Positions 1 through 5,803 of a stretch of DNA of 6,488 nt are shown here, in pieces. Origin of the DNA: Thermoplasmata archaeon M9B2D (GTDB lineage: Archaea > Thermoplasmatota > E2 > DHVEG-1); NCBI GenBank assembly GCA_002900555.1, contig MUGD01000108.1, forward strand, positions 1 through 6,488. Direction: 5' to 3'. A program made the position numbers and the translations under genes. Numbering within the stretch: position 1 is the first letter of the stretch; each line of letters opens with the position of its first letter. The notes under the pieces are model-generated. The model was not told the DNA's origin and searched no databases. It saw only the letters and a list, made by a program, of their open reading frames with translations.

Positions 1-233
1 CAATCGGAATTTTCCATTCGAGTGTGGCAACAGGTGATTTCTCCTGCGTAGCAACATCTGCATTTCTGGTGGAAAATGGAGAACTGAAGGGCTCTGTTGA
101 GCCAGTCTCTGTTGCAGGCAACTATTACGAGGGACTCAAAAACCTTCGAGAGATAGGAGAAAACAGCACATTTATTCCATACGGCATAAACGTGCCAACG
201 CTTGTCTTCGATGGATTCTCTATCGTAGGATAG
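1..233 (+). CDS. TldD/PmbA-family metalloprotease, C-terminal fragment (5' end outside window)
   Basis: The reading frame is open to the left edge (first full codon at 3) and ends with TAG at 231-233, giving the last 76 residues. The fragment has the typical C-terminal end of TldD/PmbA (TldE) proteins: TGDFS, then AFLVENGELKG, then a V-x-V-A-G-N-Y-Y-E-x-L strand-helix unit, an REIGEN turn, and a closing P-T-L-V-F-D-G-F-S-I-V-G strand. Members form TldD/TldE-type cytoplasmic heterodimers that degrade unfolded peptides and mature some modified peptides. The zinc site (HExxxH, in TldD subunits only) lies upstream of this fragment, so I cannot say whether this is the catalytic or the PmbA-like partner. 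The GTG at 24 is an internal Val codon, not the start. A partner gene may lie just to the left. Family call is firm; subunit type is open. Confidence 0.85.
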   Translation, partial: IGIFHSSVATGDFSCVATSAFLVENGELKGSVEPVSVAGNYYEGLKNLREIGENSTFIPYGINVPTLVFDGFSIVG

Positions 234-250
234 GTCTAAACGAATACAAA

Positions 251-277
251 CTGGAGACTCTTCAATGGAGTCTCCAG
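251..277 (+). terminator. Perfect 10-bp inverted repeat after the TldD/PmbA-like gene
   Basis: CTGGAGACTC (251-260) and GAGTCTCCAG (268-277) are exact reverse complements around a 7-base spacer. The repeat starts 17 bases after the stop codon, a usual place for a 3'-end hairpin. No clear T-run follows, so it does not match a canonical intrinsic or archaeal poly-T terminator. It could instead stabilise the mRNA end, or bind a dimeric regulator of the gene at 365, whose TATA box begins 52 bases further on. Confidence 0.4.
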
Positions 278-328
278 ATTCCATTCTTGGTAATCATCTG
301 GTCATACTAGTAGCGTGAAACCATTCTC

Positions 329-336
329 TAATATAT
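329..336 (+). promoter_or_regulatory. TATA-like box for the DJ-1-like surface protein gene
   Basis: TAATATAT is centred about 32 bases before the ATG at 365. With the usual archaeal distance of about 25 bases from TATA to transcription start, the transcript would begin within a few bases of the start codon, and no Shine-Dalgarno site is seen. A leaderless or nearly leaderless mRNA is likely. Confidence 0.5.
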
Positions 337-364
337 CAGAAGAGCAAATTACGTTTCGATTCCC

Positions 365-1444
365 ATGAAATTCAGAGCCATATCTCTTGTAGTACTTATT
401 GTATTTGTCGCGGTCGTTTCGAGTCCAGTTCTGATACCAACAGCTGAAGCTCAGGAAATCAGCGATGTTAAGGTCTTGATGTTGATCACAGATTACTTCG
501 GTTGGAATTACTTTGATGCCAAGGAGATATTCGAATCATGGGGAGTGAATGTTACGACCATTGCTAATTCATTGGATGTAGATGTACCCTCCTGCACGAA
601 CAGACCGCCGCGTGGAACGACTGCAGATATACTATTGAACCAGGTGGAGAACGATGTCATTACTCAGTTCGATATATTGTTTATTCCGGCCGGGGGACAA
701 TGGTTGAGCCTCAGTCAGAGTCCCAGAGTTCTAGAGTTTGTGCAATATGCCCATGATAGTGGTGTTATTGTCGCAACGATTTGCATCGGGAACAAGGTTC
801 TCGCAAGAGCCAACGATATTGTCAATGGATCATGTGTAGTCAGTTATACAAATACTAACTCAGATATGACAGATGCAGGGGCAACCATTAGATATGGACA
901 CCTTGCTGTGACTGACAACCGATTCGTTACAGGCGGAACAGGAGGAGGACCATCCGGAGGAGGATACGAAGTCGCACCCACCGCTGAAGTCTGCATGGCC
1001 GCTGTTAGGGAAGCCTTGGGATTGTCTCATTGCAGCACGGTCAATATTACGCCTACTTCAGGTGCTGTTCGAACCAACTTTACGATCACCGCAGAAATCA
1101 CTGATCTAGATACAGAACTTGGTTCAATCTCTGCAGTGAATTCAAACATCTCAGAGGTTAATGCGCGAATATATACAAAACACAACAGAACGTTAATCGA
1201 TGCCATTGAACTTGTGGACGATGACGATGATGGATTATTTTCGGGTGAGTTCATGGGTCTGTCAAGTGGAGAGTATGCTGTTGACATTGAAATTGTGGAC
1301 ACAAACAATACCCTTGAGATAGTGAGAGATTCTGCAAGTTTTTCAGTAGGAGTGAGTTTTACGATTGATCCGCTTACACTAGGTATCATTGCAACGAGTG
1401 CTCTGCTTGCCATGGTTGTAATCATCGCAATTAAGAAGAGATGA
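365..1444 (+). CDS. Exported, membrane-anchored DJ-1/PfpI-like protein with Ig-like domain
   Basis: Seen in the 359 residues: a signal peptide at 1-29 (MKFR, hydrophobic core, AEA before Q30); a DJ-1/PfpI-like class I glutamine amidotransferase fold at about 34-220; a beta-sandwich at about 222-330; and a hydrophobic helix at about 337-356 followed by KKR. This predicts an extracellular protein with a single C-terminal anchor. The nucleophile elbow reads VATICIGNKVL, with Cys140 in the place of the DJ-1 (AICAG) or PfpI (AICHG) cysteine. The residue after it is Ile, not the PfpI His, and the usual Glu near strand 1 appears to be Asn48. A Gly-rich loop (190-200) precedes the last helix. The second domain has a DDDDDGLFSGEF turn and a GEYAVDIEIVD strand, as in Ig-like domains of surface proteins. 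Seven N-x-S/T sequons fit surface glycosylation. Known relatives include proteases, chaperones and glyoxalases; the activity here is unknown and may be binding only. Confidence 0.82.
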   Translation: MKFRAISLVVLIVFVAVVSSPVLIPTAEAQEISDVKVLMLITDYFGWNYFDAKEIFESWGVNVTTIANSLDVDVPSCTNRPPRGTTADILLNQVENDVITQFDILFIPAGGQWLSLSQSPRVLEFVQYAHDSGVIVATICIGNKVLARANDIVNGSCVVSYTNTNSDMTDAGATIRYGHLAVTDNRFVTGGTGGGPSGGGYEVAPTAEVCMAAVREALGLSHCSTVNITPTSGAVRTNFTITAEITDLDTELGSISAVNSNISEVNARIYTKHNRTLIDAIELVDDDDDGLFSGEFMGLSSGEYAVDIEIVDTNNTLEIVRDSASFSVGVSFTIDPLTLGIIATSALLAMVVIIAIKKR

Positions 1445-1462
1445 ATAGGGTCAATAACAGAG

Positions 1463-2239
1463 TTATGATTCTGGATGTAGGTAGAATATCTCCCATGGCT
1501 CCGGATTGGTGTATCCTAGTTTGAGAGCAAGAGCAATCGAGCCTTCATTTGCAGCATCCCAGTGTGGAACCAATTTACGTTCCAGAGCATAGACAATGAG
1601 TGCGGCACATACTGCTGTTGCCAATCCCTTTCTACGATAAATCGGATCATTGCTGGTGTACACTTCGATCTCAAAAGCATCTGTGAATGGTGCGAAAGAA
1701 GATGCTGAGGAAACTACCTTGCCTTGATGCTTTATGCAAAATCCAACGCCATTATTATAGAACGACTCAGAATCACCATAGAATAATGGAATATGCATTG
1801 CCACTCTCTTATCAAGAGATTTCACTGTATCCAAATCCATTCGTTCAAGTACGAAATCTTCTGGAACAGTTTGCATCAGTTTTCGAAGATGGTCAATGTC
1901 AAGAGTATCAGGGGATAGCCTTGTTCTTTTCTGACTACCTAATCTGGATCCCCAACTACTTTTGAGAAGGTCTGTCCAATCTTCACTACATACAAATACA
2001 GCTTGTCTTGGCTCGATTTTGCTTATGAGTTCATACGCAGAAGGACTAGTGCTATCACCTGCAAGAGCGCAGAGATTTTTTAGTCTCCACATGGCTGCTG
2101 AGGGGAATTCCAATGAATCAACCCAGAGTTCACACCTATTCTGATCAATTGCTGGGAGGATTAAGGCTCTTGCCTTGTCAAATGGTTCAAAGAGTTGGCG
2201 AATTGCTGACCTGTCACTACTAGTCCATCGATGTATCAT
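1463..2239 (-). CDS. GNAT-family N-acetyltransferase (PF12746-like)
   Basis: About 258 residues. The C-terminal half (about 130-256) has the GNAT order: a FYGDSESFYNNGVGFCI segment, a KVVSSASS strand, the FEIEVYTSNDPIYRRKGLAT acetyl-CoA-binding motif A (the R-R-K-G-L-A pyrophosphate loop), a long helix, then PHWDAAN and LALKLGY. This combination, with an N-terminal region of about 120 residues lacking clear motifs, resembles the PF12746 GNAT group. The expected reaction is transfer of acetyl from acetyl-CoA to an amine; the substrate cannot be read from sequence. I start at ATG 2239, which lies about 33 bases from a TATA box; an in-frame GTG at 2245 would add two residues. It converges with the DJ-1-like gene, 18 bases apart at the 3' ends, and appears to be transcribed alone. 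Confidence 0.85.
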   Translation of the reverse strand: MIHRWTSSDRSAIRQLFEPFDKARALILPAIDQNRCELWVDSLEFPSAAMWRLKNLCALAGDSTSPSAYELISKIEPRQAVFVCSEDWTDLLKSSWGSRLGSQKRTRLSPDTLDIDHLRKLMQTVPEDFVLERMDLDTVKSLDKRVAMHIPLFYGDSESFYNNGVGFCIKHQGKVVSSASSFAPFTDAFEIEVYTSNDPIYRRKGLATAVCAALIVYALERKLVPHWDAANEGSIALALKLGYTNPEPWEIFYLHPES

Positions 2240-2267
2240 AACCACACATGAAGCGTTGCTCTTGTCG

Positions 2268-2275
2268 TATTATAT
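2268..2275 (-). promoter_or_regulatory. TATA-like box for the GNAT acetyltransferase gene
   Basis: On the minus strand this reads ATATAATA, centred about 32-33 bases before the ATG at 2239. The predicted transcription start falls close to 2247, so the mRNA would have almost no leader. No ribosome binding site precedes the start codon, in line with that. Confidence 0.5.
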
Positions 2276-2335
2276 GAATCCAATGTATGAAGTAAATTCA
2301 TTCCAAAAGCTTTAGAATTTCATGAATATTGAAAC

Positions 2336-2986
2336 TCAGTAGCTGTACTTTCTGATATTTGCTTCAGTTAGGCGCAATGACAGGAGGAGGAAGTCAGAAC
2401 CCCGAGACCTCAAAATCTGACCCACCTCGATAAGAATCCCAGGCGTTTGAGTACGCACGTATTCAAAGAGGGCTTCCTCAGATTTGTCTAAGGCATGATA
2501 CATGTTCTTCATATGTTCATGGACAGCTCCCTTACTTATTCGCCCAGTTTCTCTGAGCATCCAATTTTCAAGAGCTGCTTGGAGTCCTTTCCCAACACTC
2601 TCTGATAAAGAAAGTAAATCTTCTGTTACTTTTGGTGGCACCTTTTGCTTCTCGATTTCTGATTTGGCTCGAAGACTGCCCACAGCAAGACGCATTTCAT
2701 CCAATGGAACATTGGGGTAGACAGATTTTCCAATCTCTTTGTCAGCAAGAAGTCGCTTGTATCCCTTTAGGCCATGAAGATGCATCGGAGATATGAAACC
2801 TTTTGCTTCCATTTCTCTTAGATGTTTTTGGAATATGTCACGTGTAGTTAGAGAACGAGCAGATGATAAGTGAAGGAACCTTTCATATAACGTCTCTTCT
2901 ACTTCTACAATAGACCATCCAAAAGAGCGGATAATATCCAACTCTATTGCATTTGGCGGCTCTTCGTGCGTCCCTCTCTCTGGCAA
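2336..2986 (-). CDS. Unrecognised protein with winged-helix-like N-terminus
   Basis: I do not recognise a named family. The 216 residues split in two. Residues about 13-85 have the look of a winged helix-turn-helix: a helix ELDIIRSFGW, a second helix VEETLYERFLHL, a TTRDIF...HLREMEAKGF recognition-helix-like segment, then short strands ending in GLKGYKRLL. Residues about 118-212 are helical and charged, and could be a dimerisation or sensor part. A DNA-binding regulator is a reasonable inference, not shown. The frame has no ATG near its 5' end; TTG at 2986 is the first start codon after the in-frame stop at 3011-3013, with a weak GGGG Shine-Dalgarno core 7 bases upstream. Another TTG lies at codon 17. 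The gene lies divergently to the next one (183 bases apart), an arrangement common for regulators and targets. Confidence 0.65.
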   Translation of the reverse strand: MPERGTHEEPPNAIELDIIRSFGWSIVEVEETLYERFLHLSSARSLTTRDIFQKHLREMEAKGFISPMHLHGLKGYKRLLADKEIGKSVYPNVPLDEMRLAVGSLRAKSEIEKQKVPPKVTEDLLSLSESVGKGLQAALENWMLRETGRISKGAVHEHMKNMYHALDKSEEALFEYVRTQTPGILIEVGQILRSRGSDFLLLSLRLTEANIRKYSY

Positions 2987-3030
2987 TGCTAAACCCCGAA
3001 AATCGGTTGATTAAGACTTCGTAAAGAAAT

Positions 3031-3040
3031 CTAATAAAAC
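3031..3040 (-). promoter_or_regulatory. Possible TATA-like box for the winged-helix-like gene
   Basis: On the minus strand GTTTTATTAG is the best AT-rich box upstream of the TTG at 2986, centred about 50 bases away. That would leave a leader of roughly 25 bases holding the weak GGGG ribosome binding site. The surrounding region is AT-rich overall, so the assignment is tentative. Confidence 0.3.
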
Positions 3041-3130
3041 TATCATTCTAACTAATATTTGCTTAATCTATCAAACACTCAATGACGCAGGTTCTATTCC
3101 GTGGCAATATGAAAGACACCCATTAGGAAG

Positions 3131-3138
3131 CATAAATC
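3131..3138 (+). promoter_or_regulatory. Possible TATA-like box for the helical 262-residue protein gene
   Basis: CATAAATC, preceded by the purine-rich GGAAG, is centred about 35 bases before the ATG at 3170, the spacing seen for other genes here. A second AT-rich stretch (AATTATAA, 3156-3163) lies too close to the ATG to act as its TATA box. Confidence 0.35.
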
Positions 3139-3169
3139 AGAAGAGGATGATATCCAATTATAACAAGCC

Positions 3170-3958
3170 ATGGATGATCCAGCTGAACGATTAAAAAAGG
3201 CACTCTTGAACAACGACCTAGATGCTGCACGAGAGGAGATTGAAAATTTTAGAAAAAGTTCAGACTGGATGCAGACCTCGAACCTTCTGAGAATAACAAT
3301 GGAGGCACTCTATCAAAAGCATTGGTTGAAGACAAACTATGTCCTCCTGTCAATATTCAGGTCACCTGAGCTTCTGGGGATTGACTGCAATATCTTCAAA
3401 GAAATAGGATCAATTCAGGAAGATAGGAGTATCACTGAGGCTTCAGACTGTCTTTTTGAGTCGTTACTTAGTTTGACCAAGAATCAAATTAGAAACGGTG
3501 GTTCAACTTTATTCTACAATATTGACCGAATTTCATCTACAAGATCTGTTGTCATCATTTCGGATTTAATCGAGGCAAGATATCGCGAAACACTATTTGT
3601 CATAGAGGAGATTGATGAGATGATTCCAAAATTGACAAAGGATTGGATGGACGTTTCTCGTCTTTGGAGAACAGGCAATGGGTTCCGACTGCTGAAGGCG
3701 CGCAATTTAGGAATCCTTCTTCACATCAATGAATACAAAGAACTTCGAAGCCGTTTAGCCAAAGAGCTAAATTTCGAGCCAAATAGCGTCAAAATAGAAT
3801 GTGATAGATTTAGGAAAGAAGGTCACTCTAAATACCTTCGTCTTTCACAAACATTAGAAGCTTTCATGAATGGCTTAATTGCGTCCTTGGGAATACGGGG
3901 GAAATTTGACCAATACTACAAGACATGGATAGACCATGAGGGGCTGGACGAATTCTAA
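3170..3958 (+). CDS. Unrecognised helical protein, 262 residues
   Basis: I do not recognise a family. There is no signal peptide or membrane helix, so it is probably cytoplasmic. The composition is helical throughout: residues 1-60 alternate charged and hydrophobic positions in a way that suggests paired helices of a repeat (AERLKKALLNNDLDAAREEIENF, followed by a Trp-rich pair), and about 130-205 contain long Glu/Arg/Lys-rich helices. The first 28 residues look like a TPR- or HEAT-type helical hairpin, but I cannot show periodic repetition. No catalytic or metal-binding cluster is visible. ATG 3170 is chosen because it is the first ATG in frame and fits a TATA-like box 35 bases upstream; no Shine-Dalgarno site is present. 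It is divergent from the winged-helix-like gene and convergent with the dioxygenase gene. Confidence 0.7.
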   Translation: MDDPAERLKKALLNNDLDAAREEIENFRKSSDWMQTSNLLRITMEALYQKHWLKTNYVLLSIFRSPELLGIDCNIFKEIGSIQEDRSITEASDCLFESLLSLTKNQIRNGGSTLFYNIDRISSTRSVVIISDLIEARYRETLFVIEEIDEMIPKLTKDWMDVSRLWRTGNGFRLLKARNLGILLHINEYKELRSRLAKELNFEPNSVKIECDRFRKEGHSKYLRLSQTLEAFMNGLIASLGIRGKFDQYYKTWIDHEGLDEF

Positions 3959-3984
3959 TTAAGATTCATTAGCCTTGCGCAAAC

Positions 3985-4761
3985 CTATTCAAACTTGAAG
4001 CAAGTCATTGAAACTGAACCAAAGACAAAATGTTGGTTGTATACTTGCATCAGATAGTCCTTACCTGCTGCTCCCTTTGCATAGAGAAGTGGAAGGTAGT
4101 GATCAACATAAGGATGTGCTTGTTCTGCAACTCGACCCATGTCTTTGAAGTTGACCAAGGCAGCATCATCCTTCGCATTGAGTGATTTCATTATCTCCTC
4201 TTCAAACTTCACCGCCCAATCATATGCAGGCGCGTCAGGCTCGGGATTAATCGTGGCTAGGTTATGAACCAGATTTCCACTTCCAATAATCAAGACATTT
4301 TGGTCCCTCAGAAAATCGAGCTTTGACCCTAGGTCATAGTGAAACTGTGGCGGTTTTGAATAATCAATACTCAACTGAATAGTTGGAATATTAGCATCTG
4401 GGTACATCTTCTTCAGAACAGACCACGTTCCATGGTCAAGTCCCCAAGAATGGTCTGCGGTGATAGCGTATTCTCCTAGAGAATTAACAATGGTTGACGC
4501 AAGTTCAGGAGAGCCTTGAGCATTGTATTGCTGCTCATACAACTTCTGTGGAAAGCCGTAGAAGTCATGAATTGTTCGCGGCTGTTTCATTGATGTAACC
4601 ATTGTCGATGGAACGTACCAGTGAGCAGATATGCAGAGGATGGCATCTGGCTTAGGAATCTCACGAGCAATCTTGATCCATCCCTTCGTGAACTCATTGT
4701 CTTCAATCGAATTCATAGGGGAACCATGTCCAATGAAGAGAGTAGGCATCCGTTGATTCAT
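3985..4761 (-). CDS. Extradiol ring-cleavage dioxygenase, LigB / 4,5-DOPA dioxygenase (YgiD) type
   Basis: The 258 residues span the whole family, whose members are about 260 long (E. coli YgiD is 262). Visible landmarks are FIGHGSPMN with His12, CISAHWYVP with His47, the LDHGTWSVL block with His110, GSGNLVHNL with His166, and HPYVDHYLPLLYA with His216 and His221. By comparison with YgiD (His22, His57, His234) the metal ligands should be His12, His47 and His221, with His166 near the active site. The family opens catechol-type rings by inserting O2; the physiological substrate is often unknown, and DOPA need not be the substrate here. ATG 4761 fits a TATA box 34 bases upstream; ATG 4749, just before PTLFIGHGSP, is an alternative. 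It is a single gene, converging on the helical protein gene with 26 bases between. Confidence 0.93.
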   Translation of the reverse strand: MNQRMPTLFIGHGSPMNSIEDNEFTKGWIKIAREIPKPDAILCISAHWYVPSTMVTSMKQPRTIHDFYGFPQKLYEQQYNAQGSPELASTIVNSLGEYAITADHSWGLDHGTWSVLKKMYPDANIPTIQLSIDYSKPPQFHYDLGSKLDFLRDQNVLIIGSGNLVHNLATINPEPDAPAYDWAVKFEEEIMKSLNAKDDAALVNFKDMGRVAEQAHPYVDHYLPLLYAKGAAGKDYLMQVYNQHFVFGSVSMTCFKFE

Positions 4762-4792
4762 TACACATCATAATGATGAATTCTCTTTTTGC

Positions 4793-4798
4793 TATAAA
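4793..4798 (-). promoter_or_regulatory. TATA box for the dioxygenase gene
   Basis: The minus strand reads AGTTTATAGC here, with core TTTATA about 34 bases before the ATG at 4761. The spacing predicts a transcript starting near 4770 with a leader of under 10 bases. No Shine-Dalgarno site precedes the ATG. Confidence 0.5.
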
Positions 4799-4900
4799 CT
4801 GTGACTTATGTACTAGCCTTGGAATTTTGAACGGATTCCGCAAATACCAAGGTGAAGAATTAATTCTGCATAAATCACTTGATTTGACCACATACTCTCA

Positions 4901-4937
4901 GCAAGCTTTATCATGAGGATAAGGCTTTGCGGCAAAG
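4901..4937. promoter_or_regulatory. Overlapping dyad symmetries between the dioxygenase and small-protein genes
   Basis: AGCTTTATC (4904-4912) pairs with GATAAGGCT (4918-4926) around a 5-base loop, with one G-T pair; allowing one bulged base (4927), the stem extends to GCA/TGC at 4901-4903 and 4928-4930. The right arm overlaps a second dyad, CTTTGC-G-GCAAAG (4925-4937). The cluster ends 22 bases before the TATA-like box of the 62-residue gene, and lies about 100 bases upstream of the dioxygenase TATA box. This fits an operator for a dimeric regulator better than a terminator, since neither flanking gene ends here. Confidence 0.35.
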
Positions 4938-4959
4938 ACATCGATATCTTCGCAGATTA

Positions 4960-4966
4960 GATATAG
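4960..4966 (+). promoter_or_regulatory. Possible TATA-like box for the 62-residue protein gene
   Basis: GATATAG is centred about 49 bases before the ATG at 5012. Transcription would start near 4989, giving a leader of about 23 bases that includes the GAGGT ribosome binding site. Confidence 0.4.
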
Positions 4967-4997
4967 AACTTATCGAGCTAACAATAATTCACAGTTT

Positions 4998-5003
4998 TGA
5001 GGT
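4998..5003 (+). promoter_or_regulatory. Shine-Dalgarno site that sets the start of the 62-residue gene
   Basis: TGAGGT matches the GGAGGT-type core and lies 8 bases before ATG 5012. It settles the start: the in-frame TTG at 4997 overlaps the site itself and is not a credible start. It is the clearest ribosome binding site in the window. Confidence 0.6.
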
Positions 5004-5011
5004 CTGTTAAA

Positions 5012-5200
5012 ATGGCAAGAATTGGAGCAAAAGACGTTATAGCTGGAAAAATCCCTCAGGTCAATTATCTAATTGCTCATGATAAGGGACTCGCAGATGA
5101 TCTTGCTGTGGCAATTAATATTCTGACAGTTCAAGGTTGGAGTATTAAACACGTATGGGCGGCAGGTTCCTTTCATTTTGCGCTGTTTATGCGAAAATAG
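5012..5200 (+). CDS. Small protein, 62 residues, with DUF4177-like helix-strand-strand end
   Basis: The start at ATG 5012 is supported by the TGAGGT site 8 bases upstream. The protein is soluble and has no signal peptide or Cys. Residues about 25-40 (GLADDLAVAINILT) form an amphipathic helix leading into QGWSIKHVW, and then a closing strand FHFALFMRK. The pattern of helix, G-W, strand, turn, strand ending in a basic residue resembles the C-terminal half of small DUF4177-type domains (L-x-x-x-G-W-E-L-V-x-V ... KR). That resemblance is by eye and weak. Function is unknown. The good ribosome binding site, a TATA-like box and the tidy end make it likely to be a real gene despite its size. It is transcribed alone and converges on the membrane protein gene. 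Confidence 0.7.
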   Translation: MARIGAKDVIAGKIPQVNYLIAHDKGLADDLAVAINILTVQGWSIKHVWAAGSFHFALFMRK

Positions 5201-5322
5201 AAGAAAGTGAGAAGTTTCTAGGACTTGAAACCACTCCCTATACTAAAGAGAATAGAGTCAATGACGTGGTGATTTAAGGTTTTAATCTTAAGAAGAGGTT
5301 CCAGTGTTTTCGCTTCCAAAAC
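5201..5322. other. Intergenic region between convergent genes
   Basis: These 122 bases separate the 3' ends of the 62-residue gene and the small membrane protein gene. I see only weak structure: a 5-bp stem GTTTC/GAAAC (5214-5218, 5227-5231) with an 8-base loop just after the 62-residue gene, and a short TTAAG/CTTAA dyad around GGTTTTAATCTT (5274-5291). Either could contribute to transcript ends, but neither is a convincing terminator. Confidence 0.3.
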
Positions 5323-5682
5323 TTACTCCTCAAGATTCTTTGACTCTGCCTCGATTCTCTCGCTCTCAGTCTTTTGAATGTAAAATCCAATTATATAGGG
5401 TATAATCCCCAGTGATGCAAAAAACAGATAATACCACCAGGGCAAGAGAAAGAATGTTATTATAATTAATCCAATTGAAACCAATATCGAGCCACTACGT
5501 TTTATGGGATTGAGGTATTGTCCGTAGAGACCTATGAGTAATCCAGTCAATGCTAAAGCTGCTATAAGCAAAGGGTCGATGATTGCAAGAGCTGGAAAAA
5601 GAGAGATGGCCTCTGGTAATTGAAGTAAGAGAACAGCAGTAAGAATTAGGAAGAATGCCACAAGATACTTGTCTTCTCTCAT
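5323..5682 (-). CDS. Small multi-pass membrane protein, unrecognised
   Basis: From ATG 5682 the protein has 119 residues and about four hydrophobic helices: roughly 6-22, 33-53, 65-81 and 83-102, followed by a charged tail (QKTESERIEAESKNLEE) that should be cytoplasmic. The loop YLNPIKRSG between helices 2 and 3 is basic. No catalytic motif is seen and I do not recognise a family. The start is uncertain. GTG 5703 would add seven residues, but they cover a TATA-like ATATATTATA. If that box works with the 33-base spacing seen elsewhere, the start would be GTG 5661. The gene follows the methyltransferase gene in the same direction after 121 bases and could be read from that operon or from its own promoter. 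Confidence 0.65.
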   Translation of the reverse strand: MREDKYLVAFFLILTAVLLLQLPEAISLFPALAIIDPLLIAALALTGLLIGLYGQYLNPIKRSGSILVSIGLIIITFFLLPWWYYLFFASLGIIPYIIGFYIQKTESERIEAESKNLEE

Positions 5683-5689
5683 TGTAGTA

Positions 5690-5699
5690 TAATATATGC
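5690..5699 (-). promoter_or_regulatory. TATA-like element at the 5' end of the small membrane protein gene
   Basis: The minus strand reads CATATATTATAC across this site. It is a strong TATA-like match, but it lies only about 12 bases upstream of the ATG at 5682, too close to serve that start. It would suit an mRNA beginning near 5668 and a leaderless GTG start at 5661, or it may be chance in AT-rich DNA. Confidence 0.3.
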
Positions 5700-5803
5700 A
5701 CACACCTTCTTCAAAAGTTTTGTTAACCTAGGTTCGTTGATGCTTTCCAATTATTTGTGTGCACAAGCTTTTTTCTAATAGACGACAATACCTATGGATT
5801 TTG

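Noticed and set aside
931..967. GGA-rich repetitive stretch
   Set aside because: It encodes the Gly-rich loop (residues 190-200) of the DJ-1-like domain; the repetition is explained by codon use.
1027..1425. Minus-strand open frame of 132 codons opposite the DJ-1-like gene
   Set aside because: It lies wholly within a well-supported gene; its Ser/Thr-rich translation has no family features and follows from the acidic coding strand.
1687..2144. Two plus-strand open frames opposite the GNAT gene
   Set aside because: Both are antisense to conserved GNAT coding sequence and show no start signals or family motifs.
4703..4891. Minus-strand open frame overlapping the start of the dioxygenase gene
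   Set aside because: It overlaps the conserved dioxygenase N-terminus in another frame, covers that gene's TATA box, and has no recognisable features.
5697..5763. Inverted pair TGCACAC ... GTGTGCA flanking the gap between the methyltransferase and membrane protein genes
   Set aside because: Only 7 bp with a 53-base spacer; short enough to be chance, and no duplication or mobile gene lies between.
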